64,000 nt of DNA, taken from positions 64,952,966 to 65,016,965 of the forward strand of contig OX393576.1 of NCBI GenBank assembly GCA_947652605.1, given 5' to 3'. The notes beneath the pieces are model-generated. The model was not told the DNA's origin. It was given only the letters and a program-made list of their open reading frames with translations, and made no database searches. The position numbers and the translations under genes are program-made. The stretch is from Elmis aenea. Its lineage: Eukaryota; Arthropoda; Insecta; Coleoptera; Elmidae. Of this stretch, positions 46,901 through 57,214 are shown piece by piece. The first letter of the stretch is position 1, and each line of letters starts with the position of its first letter.

Positions 46901-49900
46901 TTTCTTAGTATATAGCTGTTTGTCTCAACTATTTTGAAATTTAATTTACAAAGTTATTCAAAAAAAAAAAAATTCGCTCCCAAAAATAAAAACATCTCGG
47001 TCTACAAAAAAATTCGTAACGCCGTTATTAGCGGGCCGAAAATTTTAATTCGGTGTTCAAAATGTAGCTAAAAGACTGGCGCATCCAACGATGTAAAGAA
47101 AGTGCAAATAAAACACATTTTGATATCATCCACGGCCGTCTGAAAAAGGTCCTGCAATATGCCAAGAGTTCGCTTGCAAAAATAAAAACATCTCGGTCTA
47201 CAAAAAAAATCGTAACTCCGTTATTAGCGACCCGAAAATTTTAATTCGGTGTTCAAAATGTAGCTAAAAGACTGGCGCATCCTTCGATGTAAAGAAAGTG
47301 CAAATAAAACACTTTTTGATATCATCCACGGCCGTCTGAAAAAGGTCCGGCAATATGCCAAGAGTTCGCTTGCAAAAATAAAAACATCTCGGTCTACAAA
47401 AAAAATCGCAACTCCGTTATTAGCGACCCGAAAATTTTGATTCGGTGTTCAAAATGTAGCTAAAAGACTGGCGCATCCAACGATGTAAAGAAAGTGCAAA
47501 TAAAACACATTTTGATATCATCCACGGCCGTCTGAAAAAGGTCCGGCAATATGCCAAGAGTTCGCTCGCAAAAATAAAAACATCTCGGTCTACAAAAAAA
47601 ATCGTAACTCCGTTATTAGCGACCCGAAAATTTTGATTCGGTGTTCAAAATGTAGCTAAAAGACTGGCGCATCCAACGATGTAAAGAAAGTGCAAATAAA
47701 ACACTTTTTGATATCATCCACGGCCGTCTGAAAAAGGTCCGGCAATATGCCAAGAGTTCGCTCGCAAAAATAAAAACATCTCGGTCTACAAAAAAAATCG
47801 TAACTCCGTTATTAGCGACCCGAAAATTTTAATTCGGTGTTCAAAATGTAGCTAAAAGACTGGCGCATCCAACGATGTAAAGAAAGTGCAAATAAAACAC
47901 TTTTTGATATCATCCACGGCCGTCTGAAAAAGGTCCGGCAATATGCCAAGAGCGCTCGCAAAAATAAAAACATCTCGGTCTACAAAAAAAATCGTAACTC
48001 CGTTATTAGCGGGCCGAAAATTTTGATTCGGTGTTCAAAATGTAGCTAAAAGACTGGCGCATCCAACGATGTAAAGAAAGTGCAAATAAAACACATTTTG
48101 ATATCATCCACGGCCGTCTGAAAAAGGTCCGGCAATATGCCGAGAGTTCGCTCGCAAAAATAAAAACATCTCGGTCTACAAAAAAATTCGTAACTCCGTT
48201 ATTAGCGGGCCGAAAATTTTGATTCGGTGTTCAAAATGTAGCTAAAAGACTGGCGCATCCAACGATGTAAAGAAAGTGCAAATAAAACACTTTTTGATAT
48301 CATCCACGGCCGTCTGAAAAAGGTCCGGCAATATGCCAAGAGTTCGCTCGCAAAAATAAAAACATCTCGGTCTACAAAAAAAATCGTAACTCCGTTATTA
48401 GCGGGCCGAAAATTTTGATTCGGTGTTCAAAATGTAGCTAAAAGACTGGCGCATCCAACGATGTAAAGAAAGTGCAAATAAAACACATTTTGATATCATC
48501 CACGGCCGTCTGAAAAAGGTCCGGCAATATGCCGAGAGTTCGCTCGCAAAAATAAAAACATCTCGGTCTACAAAAAAAATCGTAACTCCGTTATTAGCCA
48601 CCCGAAAATTTTGATTCGGTGTTCAAAATGTAGCTAAAGGACTGGCGCATCCAACGATGTAAAGAAAGTGCAAATAAAACACATTTTGATATCATCCACG
48701 GCCGTCTGAAAAAGGTCCGGCAATATGCCGAGAGTTCGCTCGCAAAAATAAAAACATCTCGGTCTACAAAAAAATTCGTAACTCCGTTATTAGCGGGCCG
48801 AAAATTTTGATTCGGTGTTCAAAATGTAGCTAAAAGACTGGCGCATCCAACGATGTAAAGAAAGTGCAAATAAAACACTTTTTGATATCATCCACGGCCG
48901 TCTGAAAAAGGTCCGGCAATATGCCAAGAGTTCGCTCGCAAAAATAAAAACATCTCGGTCTACAAAAAAATTCGTAACTTCGTTATTAGCGGGCCGAAAA
49001 TTTTGATTTGGTGTTCAAAATGTAGCTAAAAGACTGGCGCATCCAACGATGTAAAGAAAGTGCAAATAATACACATTTTGATATCATCCACGGCCGTCTG
49101 AAAAAGGTCCTTTCAAAAGGTCATACTTGTGATACTTGTCATACTTGTGATCGCGTTGGCTATGAGATTGTGTAGGGAAAAAATCAAAGTTTGTTATAGT
49201 TTTTAATCAGGGAAAACTGGAAAAAAAGAAAAGGTGCTCATAAAGAGAGAGAGAGAAAAGGCTAAAAGTACTTCACGAAGTTGCTAAAAAAAATTCAAGT
49301 TAAAGTGATTTGTTTGCTTTAGCTTCTAAAGTTAGTGCACCTGATGTTGAAAAATCATTGATCAAGAATAGCATTCATCAAATTCGACAAAAGATGACAA
49401 TCTAATCTGCCCCATTGAATCAGACACAATTGAAACGTCGATTATCAACGCAAAGTCTTCATGTTCAAGTCTAACTTACCAAGTAACAAATATTTTGAAT
49501 ATTTATCAGCTAGTTGTTTCACAAAACCAACAAGTCAAAATTTTGAGTATTTTTTTAACAAACATCCTTGTCAGCCAACTATTGGTGATATAACTTATTG
49601 GCCATTTAAGCCAAATGTTATATTTTACAGAGATGATAAAATAAGCAGACGATGATTATCATATTGTTTAGAAAAAGAATCTCTATTTTGTTCCGTGTGC
49701 TTGGCATACAGAACATGAAAATAATAAGATCCATGAAAATTGTGTTTATAGGCATATGCTTAAACTTAAAAGTAAAGATATTTATGGTTTAATATTCTCA
49801 AATGAAGGTAGCTTACGTCAAAAAAAAATGCTCTTGAACGCAAGCAAGTATTGGAAAGAATTATAGATGTAAAACTAATTGGAAAAGGGGTTTAGCTTTT

Positions 49901-52900
49901 CGGGCTCACAGGAATCTACTAATTCACTTTCATTAGAGCATAATGAGACTGAACATGGAATTTTTTTAGAAATAATTTTATTATTAAATAAATACACAAA
50001 ATATTGTCATTAGTAGAGCAATCTCATAAAAATTATAGCGTTTGGTCCCTCTTGATAAACAGTAAATTTTAAACAGATTTCTTAATGTTTTGGTAACTGG
50101 AAGCTATCAACAATTAATATACTTGCGTTAAATATGATACATTTCAAATAAGTATCTGACTGCTATACATTCCAGAATCATGTAGGCTGCGACCTCTGTT
50201 AGTGACATTTTCTACTAATATTTTGTATCAGGAGCACATAAAGGAGGTGGCAAGAACTCTACGACAAATGCGACTGTAATAAACAACGTGTTCAAGAGAG
50301 ACAAACAGCACCTTGCATTTCTAGACTAGATATATAAGTATCAACGTCCAAAACAAAATCTATCTCCTTCTAACTCATCAACAATGTAGCGTGCGTTTAA
50401 TGTCCGTATTTTCAACATGTTATATCCGTTCAACCATAACAGCTGATCTTAAATGACTTTAAAAAGTTAAATTTTAGCCTTAATAACGTCTTTCAGGGTA
50501 AAATAAGAAACATCGGCCTCATAAACTTAACCAAACATTCATTAAATGCAAAATTCAAAACATAAATCGAGAAGAGTTTTGCATTAAGAAACACGCGGTA
50601 ATTTCAAAAATTAAAAACTATTCATAACTTTTCTTGTACCTTTGACTATTTTATAAATAACAGTTATTTACACTCAGTTGGTTGAAATATTGATAAAAAT
50701 GCATTTATAAAACGTGTGAATGGAATTTTATGGCATTTTCTTAAATTTACAATATTTTGGCTACAGTCTTTGAGGAAAATTTGCAATTGTCTCTATATTA
50801 TCTAAAAGACATAATGCATTTCCAGCTAAAGTTTGCTCAAAAAGACCTAAAACAGCTCTTTAAAATTTTTAAAAAACGTTACAAGTGTTGACAAGTGTTT
50901 ACAGTTTTGCAATGGTCTCCATATTTTCTAAAAATCTTAAAAACACCATAAGCAATGCATTACCAGCTTAAGTTTGTTCAAAAACGTCCTGAAACTATTT
51001 TTTACAGCTCTTCAAGATATAATTTTTTCTCAAATAGAAGAGGTGCAGCTATTGCAAAGCTATTATATTTTTCAAAAAAAGTTTACTCTCGCAAGTCTAA
51101 TATATTTCCCCGTATTTAACGTCATTTCATAGAGTATTTCCTGCAATTTACAAAATAATAAGGTTTATAGGGGTTTCCATTGAAAACAATTAAGTTATGG
51201 GGGTACGTCAGCCAAACTGGCTATACATTATACAATTCAAAATCGTGTAGGCCGTGACATCTATCGGTGACATTTTCTACTTATATTTTGTATCAGGAGC
51301 ACATAAAAGAGGTGACGAGTAAGTTACGACATATGCGACTGTTACAACGAACGTGTTAAAAAGAAACAAACAGAGCCTTTCGTTGCTGGACTAGATATAA
51401 TATCCAACGTCCGATACTAAATCTATCTCCTTCTAACTTATTAACAATGTAGTGTCCATTTGATGTCCGTATATAAGCATGTTTACATTCATTCAACCAT
51501 AACAGCTGATCTTAAATGATTTTAAAAAGTTAAATTTTAGCCCGTATAACGTCATTCAAGGTAAAATAAGAAATATTTGCCTCATAAACTAAGACAATCT
51601 TTCAATACATACAAAATTCAAAACATAAATTGAGAAAGTTCAGCATTTCAAAACACGCGGTAATTTCAAAAATTAAAAACTCATAAATTTTCTCATCCTT
51701 CGACTATTTTTTAAATAACAATTGTTTACTCTCAGTTGGCTTAAATAATGATTAAAAAGTTTAATGTTTATAATCATTAAGACTTGTTCGGAGTTACGCT
51801 TGTGTATGTTCTGTGGGAGTTACTTTCATTCAAATAAATAAGACAGACGTTTAAAAAATTCGAGTTATATATTAAAAGAGACTTAAAATTTTCTTCTTTT
51901 AATTAGGAGACTAATAAAATGACCTATTAAGAATTTTGTGACCTTCCCTGGTCAGAATGTGGTTTCTAAACTTGACAAATTGCTCCTGTTTTAGATGTTG
52001 AAGTCCTGACGACCAATTATTCGACTTTAGCTGGAGTATTATCTGGAATTGCAGTGCTATCTGGATTAATCTGTTTCGTTTTGCATCTTTTTAACCAAAA
52101 TAGATACAGCGGACGTCACCGTTTTGGTAATGCCAATTTAGCACCTCCTATATTCTTCTCGAATGATCCAGGTAGTTGATATTTATACAACTTATTAACG
52201 TTTACTTCGGTGTAGTGTGTTTCTTAACCTCAGGTCAGTGTAAAATCGAACTCCTGTAGAATTTAGTTTTTCTTATATGGGTTTTATGACCTCGTCTACG
52301 TAGCTGTTATAATGCTTTTTATTATTTTCTACCTATTTACGCATCTACCCGCTACAGGTATTTTTTTTTTACATAGGATTTTCCTTATCTATGCCTATCA
52401 TCGACCATGATTCTACTTCCCGTGCATCGAGTCAACCCACCCTTGCGTCCATTTCGTCAAGGCGGGCCAGCAGCGTACAAGGGTGTCGCGGATTTTCCAT
52501 ACCAACTTCCCGTGCAGGTGCGGCCCGCGCCGCAGCCATCTTGCTGGTATCATATCATTACGCCGTAGACGAAAATTCTAAAAAATCTACTGTTACGGCA
52601 TAGGTACATATATGCCATGTACGAGCAATTTAGCGTCATTTGCACCACATTTCACATCAAATTTTGCCACATGCGTAATCAAAAATTGGTTGGTTAAAAT
52701 CGATCTTCTATATTCTCTGCCAAAAATAATCAGTAGTAATATAAAAATGCATTGAAAATTATCGATAATTTTTGGTAAATATGCCCGAATGCAAGTTGAG
52801 CTGAAAAACACACGAGTGCACGAAGTGCACGAGTGATCTTTTCTGATTCAACTTGCATGAGCGAAGATTTGTCAAAAATTATAGATTATTTGCAATACAC

Positions 52901-55900
52901 GAGTTATATTTTGTCAGAAAATTTCCTTCACCTAACCTACCTGTCAAATTAAATGTACGTTATGTCAAATTTTACAAGTACTGTCAGAGTGGTGCGTCAG
53001 GGGTGTGATTTAATCTATATTAAAGTAACGCTACGGGTCGCCGAAATTCATCAAAAAATTATCAAGACCAAAATATTTAATTCCCTCTCTAAATTTATAT
53101 TTTCGACCAGTCACAAATTCAGATTTCTTAGAAACGACCAATAAACGCATGAAAAACTGTTTATTGCGAAAAAGAAATTATCAGTGTATGATTATGTTTA
53201 TTGGTCGTTTCTAGGAAATCTGAGTTAGTTATTGGTCGAAAACGCAAATTTGACAGGAGGATCAACGTCTGACAGGGGAATGTAAAATTATTACCGTGTA
53301 ATAATGCTCCTATTGGTAGTCTCTAGAAGGAAATTTTCAACAAAATTCTTGAATTCAAAAACTAAAAGTTAAACAACACAAGTATTTGTGCTTTATTTAC
53401 TATTAATAATATTTTTAAAATCTCATACCAAATAAACCTCTTAAAAAGTGTCTGCTGTAAAAAGTTAAAACACAAAAAAATTGTTCCATGCATTTAAAAA
53501 TCTTACACAAAACTTTAAAAAGGTTCAAGATACATCATTATTTATCAAGGAACACATAGATTTCTTACTATTTAACAAAAGTTAACAAAAACGTTTTTCG
53601 GACACTTGTTGACATATTAAAATACAATTAATGCAGGTCACAGCACACTTAATAAACAATTTAATGTTTGTCCAAAAATTCTTTGACATCATAAAAATTA
53701 ACTAAAATGGTGCAATTGTAATCAAAATTGCTTCCTTTTTCCAAAAATTCAAAAATATACAAGGTGTTACATTTGAAATAACAAAAATAGGGTCTATTCC
53801 GGCAAAACCGGAAGTAAAACAAAAGTGTGCATAATGTTCAAAAAATACAGGTTTTTGCACAGATCTACAATCTCATTTTTCTAAAATCAAAACTAAAGAA
53901 AAAAGGTGGCGAGCCTGATTTCAGTTACACCTGGTATTCTACAAAAATATTTTTTAAAAAAATGAACATCAAATAGGAGTTAATGCGTTTTTAACCAACA
54001 ACTATGATTTTTGTTTTAATTTTAAAATTCTAGTATTTTAAATAAAATGAAAGGCAAGATGGCAGCGGAACTTGAATTATTTTGGCTTTGAATATAAAGC
54101 CATCATTTTTCACGTAAATCTCGTTATCTCTTCAGTAGTTTAAATTTGAATTCTTCATCAATTCACCTTAAAAATTTTCACCTTTATGATGCATGAAGTT
54201 GTTTAAAATTAGATGCTGCTTTTATTATTTAAAGCATGGGTGTTAGTTGTTGGCGTGTTTAAATAAAATTATGCAAATAATTTTAAGCTATTTGAATTTC
54301 ATGTCTTGGTGTAGGTATACTTCAGATAGTAATTTATTTTACCAGTAATTTTCGTAAAATAACACTTTCTTGTCACTAGCCAGTATATAATTATTTCAAC
54401 CATTCTTGACACTATTATCCTGTAGGTACTATGATACATCCCATTAAAAATTTATGATTTTATTGTGAAAAAATACAATTTTTAATTATCACTTGAAGGG
54501 TGGTTGGTTAAAACAAGAAATGTCAATTTTTATTAGATCTTTACAATTCGATTTTAAAGTATATTATTTTTTTGTTCATCGAGCTGCATCAACCAAACTT
54601 TATTTTATTATGATACATATTGTTATAAATGAGTATTAATCAATGAATGTGAAAAATAAATTAAATAACCTTATTTATTAATAAAATTATTTAAATGAGG
54701 TAGATTTAGTTAGAAGTTCTTATTAGATTCGGAATAACAAAATTTTGAAAGATGTGCAGTATCTTTGTATTTTTCTTCATTTAGTGGAAACAGTTCATAG
54801 TGTGATTGTGTTGGCAATTCAAATTCTGTAAAAAAAAAAACAGTTGTGAACGAACTGCCTAATTAAACAGTGGTGTCAAAATTTGCAATTTAACGTTCTT
54901 TCTTATTAATATAAAATTAAAGATGATGAAATATTATAACGCAATTGCTTTTTTTTATTTTGTAATTTTTGATAAAAATATTAATCAATATTTTAAACAT
55001 TTTTTGCAATAATTTCTTTTTTTATTAAATGTTTTCAAATTTTCTAATAAAAACAAAAAAAAAGGCATTAAGCCGGAACCGGAACTGAACCGTTTTCGCA
55101 GAACCGGTGCATATTTATCATAACCGAAAAGTTAAAATTTGTCGAACCTGTAACCGGAACTGAAGCGTTATTCTTTGCGGTTCGGGTCCCAGCTTTTTGT
55201 TCTTTGACCGTAATAATAGAGCAACTTGTTTCTATAAAATATTTTGTGAAAATGAGAATATTTAACGACTGTTCAGTCGCAAGTGCGCGATCCATCTTGC
55301 GACTGCGATTTTATAGTCGCGGCGACAAAAAATCGCATGTGCCTAATAACAGAATCAGCTGTTGACAATCCTTGTTTTCTCCTGCTCGCGGTATGACATA
55401 CCACGTTTTCTCCCAAACTGCCTATATTTGTATGTGGAACTACACTGAAAAAAACTGATACCTATTCTTCTAAACTGAATAAACTATGATTTAGTACAGC
55501 AAAATATCTATCAGATGGCATCGATATCTCCAAATCGAAAAAAAAATGTATTCCTTGTTTTCACCTAACACCCAAGATCTTTTTTTTTATTATATAAAAT
55601 GCAAAGACTCTTTTACATGTTGAAATATCGTTTTCCAACAGATTACAAGAAACCCAAATAGTATTAACATTAAAACGTGTTTCTTAAAAATGTACGAACC
55701 CAATTTTTTTACAGGAGGCTAATCTATACTTGACTTTGCAACTGCACAATTAAAATTAAGCCGTAGTAAAATCACAACTTTTAAGTTTAGAGTTTCAAGT
55801 CAACTGCGAAATTTTACAAACTCACTGGATAAATTATACTATCGTCACATTTTTTAACATCCACGTTTTATCATGCTCCTAAACACGCTTAATTCTTTTA

Positions 55901-56596
55901 AAAATTATTTATCTGAAGCACTTGTGCAAGTTTTTTGTGCATCTTGACATAATGGTACGTGCGAGTATAATGCAATAAGTTTTTAACCACTTTTGCTGAC
56001 AACGAAACTGTATTTTACTTAACTTTAACAGAGTTCTCAGACTCTTTCAAATTATTTTGAATTAAATAATATTGCACCATAAGCTTTCTAGGAATCAATA
56101 CGAAATTACATTCAGCTTAAGCCGTTTTTACTCTTCATTTTACAGCACGAAAGATTACAAAAGTTTCTTAAAAATCAGCATTTAAAATTTACGAGCTTTT
56201 AAGCTTTACTCGTTATTTGAAATAATAAAATATTTACGTAGGTTCTCGTCGTCCAAGTTTAACTTCGGTGCATAGTGGCTCTTCAATTCATAGCTACAGC
56301 ACTAGAAGATTCGATAGAGAAAGGGAATTAAAGGAAGAACGAGAAATGCAAAGACGTCTAGCACGTATGACATCTGCTATGACTTATAATGGACGAATAC
56401 CTCCAACTCCAAGTCCCCGTTCAACAGACGAACTTCTACCTACGCTTACAGAAGATAAACCAGTAAATATAAAAAATTTAATATCAAAACAAATACACAA
56501 AGGGTTTTTTAGGTGCCATTAGCAATTCAGGAAGAAGAAAGTGGTTCTACTAGTTTTCAAGATGATATACCTTCGACATCAAAACAATATCCTTAA
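40788..56596 (+). CDS. Single-pass membrane protein with two Cys-rich EB/EGF-like modules (7 exons)
   Basis: Model: exons 40788-40944, 44229-44372, 44891-45052, 51995-52171, 52377-52517, 56242-56462, 56513-56596; all early introns are phase 1; 361 aa. Residues 1-20 are a signal peptide (VFLMVMILCSPSLLIG). An acidic linker DDEDDEHPEIDENEELD follows. Module 1 (about 53-100) has CEFTCSAKLLHVYCNP and CECEKKYPVKL. Module 2 (about 101-154) has LGEQCYYREACSY and CQCKNGYHS. A membrane helix lies at about 166-187 (LAGVLSGIAVLSGLICFVL). The tail is Ser/Arg-rich with a basic coiled segment (RERELKEEREMQRRLARM) and acidic end. I do not recognise the family by name. Likely a cell-surface protein with a cytosolic scaffold-binding tail; that is inference. 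Start chosen at the ATG opening the leader. Confidence 0.8.
41040..41808. mobile_element. Partial relative of the 8939-9824 foldback, with an insertion
   Basis: The right end (41500-41808, ending CACACCCTG) matches the right arm of 8939-9824. It is interrupted at about 41325-41500 by a short insert beginning AGTGCAGGATTTAC and ending CTAAATCCGGCCGTGCT, itself with hAT-like inverted ends. Confidence 0.65.
42313..43824. mobile_element. Full foldback DNA transposon, CAGGGTGGTGC ends
   Basis: Terminal arms of about 580 bp (42313-42900 and about 43300-43824) are inverse complements, with TATA flanking both ends as for TA-targeting elements. The centre carries transposase remnants on the - strand at 42884-43147. 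A truncated copy is at 16555-17147. Confidence 0.85.
42884..43147 (-). pseudogene. Tc1/mariner-like transposase C-terminus in the foldback
   Basis: The 87-codon minus-strand frame includes VHWPPRSPCFTPMDYFYID, the WPxRSPDLxPxDxF block carrying the third acidic residue of mariner-type transposases, then TENIELLRGKIKNAF, typical of the C-terminal helix. The sequence upstream on the minus strand (43148-43200) still reads QEGAGPHNARIVKG-like, consistent with the second Asp block being decayed. Confidence 0.7.
44229..44372 (+). CDS. EB-like gene exon 2: Cys-rich module 1
   Basis: Acceptor TTTACAG. It encodes DKGMYVGTPCEFTC to STGCGK. The donor C|GTTCGT at 44373 is weak but is the only one that keeps the frame into exon 3. 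Confidence 0.8.
44472..44664. mobile_element. MITE with TATAGTCAGCGTCAAG ends
   Basis: About 37 bp of near-perfect terminal inverted repeat (TATAGTCAGCGTCAAGT and ATGGCGAGCGGT). Length 193 bp. It lies in intron 2 of the EB-like gene. Confidence 0.8.
44891..45052 (+). CDS. EB-like gene exon 3: Cys-rich module 2
   Basis: Acceptor TTTTTTGCAG, donor GTGAGT. It encodes KRLGEQCYYREACSY and VCQCKNGYHSV. Confidence 0.8.
45170..46005. mobile_element. Foldback element with a second MITE in its centre
   Basis: Arms at about 45170-45480 and 45690-46005 are inverse complements (GGTCACGATACGTTGTCG, GATCGCGTTGGCCATGAAAC). The right end read inward is CAGGGAAGGTCACGATACG, a hAT-like terminus. The centre is occupied by the palindrome at 45508-45644. 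Confidence 0.8.
45508..45644. mobile_element. Short palindromic MITE, GGGCCCTGTTTCTC ends
   Basis: Near-perfect palindrome: GGGCCCTGTTTCTCAAAACT, GCCTTGTAATACAAGTC and GTAGCTTAGCTAAACGTG each have their inverse on the other side. It lies in the centre of the larger foldback. Confidence 0.85.
46480..46970. repeat. 141-bp tandem repeat, about 3.5 copies
   Basis: The word CAACTATTTTGAAATTTAAT recurs at 46502, 46643, 46784 and 46926. The array runs directly into the 196-bp satellite. Confidence 0.9.
46975..49110. repeat. 196-bp satellite array, 11 copies
   Basis: Unit starts at 46981, 47177, 47373, 47569, 47765, 47959, 48155, 48351, 48547, 48743 and 48939; one unit is 194 bp and the last is partial. 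Units are almost identical. Each contains AACATCTCGGTCTAC, CTCCGTTATTAGCG, GACTGGCGCATCCAACG and CCACGGCCGTCTG. It has no coding sense and lies in intron 3 of the EB-like gene. Confidence 0.97.
49440..50020 (+). pseudogene. hAT transposase relic with TTF-type zinc finger region
   Basis: Across frameshifts: FEYFFNKHPCQPTIGDITYW, then CLEKESLFCSVCLAY (the WLEYS...FCxxC pattern of TTF/ZMYM-type hAT transposases), RQKKMLLNASKYWKE, GKGLAFRAHRN (hAT LAFRGH block) and HGIFLEIILLLNKY. The catalytic core beyond is missing. Confidence 0.7.
50160..50680. repeat. Direct repeat copy 1 (about 0.5 kb)
   Basis: Shares long stretches with 51225-51735 in the same order: GACATTTTCTACT, TTTTGTATCAGGAGCACATA, CCATAACAGCTGATCTTAAA, AACACGCGGTAATTTCAAAA. 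Diverged by small changes. It could be an LTR pair with a deleted interior or a segmental duplication. Confidence 0.8.
51225..51735. repeat. Direct repeat copy 2
   Basis: Second copy, offset about 1.07 kb from the first. The ~545 bp between the two copies show no coding sequence. Confidence 0.8.
51995..52171 (+). CDS. EB-like gene exon 4: membrane helix
   Basis: Acceptor TTTTAG, donor GTAGTT. Encodes a short stalk, the helix and the start of the tail (RYSGRHRFGNANLAPP). It follows a 6.9-kb intron full of repeats. Confidence 0.8.
52377..52517 (+). CDS. EB-like gene exon 5: Ser-rich tail exon (possibly alternative)
   Basis: The poly-T tract and ACATAG end at 52376; the donor GTGCGG is at 52518; phase 1 on both sides, so it could be skipped without losing frame. 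Encodes FSLSMPIIDHDSTSRASSQP and LASISSRRASSVQG, with basophilic kinase-type Arg-x-x-Ser sites. GC content is well above the flanks. Confidence 0.6.
52788..52860. repeat. Imperfect palindrome with GTGCACGAAGTGCAC core
   Basis: ATGCAAGTTGA pairs with TCAACTTGCAT around a CGAGTGCACGAAGTGCACG core. In intron 5 of the EB-like gene. Confidence 0.6.
53116..53224. repeat. Short inverted repeat
   Basis: CAGATTTCTTAGAAACGACC (53120) pairs with GGTCGTTTCTAGGAAATCTG (about 53204), one mismatch, with about 65 bases between. Confidence 0.75.
53760..53934. mobile_element. Short MITE related to 1153-1417
   Basis: Ends CAAGGTGTTACATTTGAAAT and TTTCAGTTACACCTGG; the middle (CCGGAAGTAAAAC, GTGTGCATAATGTTC) matches parts of 1153-1417. 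Confidence 0.65.
53940..56241. other. Rest of intron 5 of the EB-like gene
   Basis: AT-rich. 55065-55345 is locally GC-richer with repeated GGAACCGGAACTGAA-like words and a CAGTCGCAAG hairpin; probably an old repeat. Nothing coding. Confidence 0.4.
56242..56462 (+). CDS. EB-like gene exon 6: basic tail
   Basis: Acceptor TTTACGTAG. Encodes SRRPSLTSVHSGSSIHSYS, the charged helix and a Pro-rich stretch (IPPTPSPRSTDE). Donor GTAAAT at 56463. Confidence 0.8.
56513..56596 (+). CDS. EB-like gene exon 7: C-terminus
   Basis: It follows a 50-base intron (56463-56512) ending TTTTTTAG. Encodes VPLAIQEEESGSTSFQDDIP to QYP and TAA. Without the intron the frame stops at 56520-56522. Confidence 0.7.
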   Translation: MPLAIQEEESGSTSFQDDIPSTSKQYP

Positions 56597-56717
56597 TTAC
56601 GTTAAAAAACTAAATATTTTTTAGTTTTTACTTTCGATTCATGTTAAATCGTCTAGCAATTAAATCACAAACATGTATGATTTACGACTGGATACATGTA
56701 TGATATAGTATATCTCA

Positions 56718-56723
56718 AATAAA
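56718..56723 (+). promoter_or_regulatory. Poly(A) signal of the EB-like gene
   Basis: AATAAA about 120 bases after the stop. Confidence 0.6.
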
Positions 56724-57120
56724 ATTGCTCATATCGGCTTAAGCAGTTGGGACATCCCAGGTACATGCACAATCTTGGATTATAAACCTTAAATGATTTG
56801 TATGGCACAACACCTTAAATCATAATCGTATACCACATCTTCTTAATTGCTTTTCTTTGAGCATAATGACCATAATGCTGCAGTTCTAAACAAGTTCTCG
56901 CTAAAAGTTTATTTTTACTAAATTAAGATAAATTCAAAAATATATTATTTACGTATATACAAAGTATTTTATATAAACTTCATTTAATGGGAAAAAAGAT
57001 GATAGTAGTTTTTGTTTTTTAAATTGGTATATTTTGATCATAATTTATTAAAATTAAACAACTTTTTATAGAAATATTGAGATATTTATGGTCGAATAAA
57101 ACATTTTATTGAAGAATATT

Positions 57121-57126
57121 TTTATT
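57121..57126 (-). promoter_or_regulatory. Poly(A) signal of the DDE gene
   Basis: AATAAA on the - strand, about 90 bases after the stop. Confidence 0.55.
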
Positions 57127-57214
57127 CACAAGTAAACGAAATATTTCATTTAAAATGGTTTAAAATACATACATATTCAGTTTAAATACAGTGTGTAGAA
57201 AATTAATAAGTCTT

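Noticed and set aside
46975..49110. Regular repeat array, considered as CRISPR
   Set aside because: Units are 196 bp and contiguous with no unique spacers, in an intron-bearing eukaryotic genome; it is a satellite.
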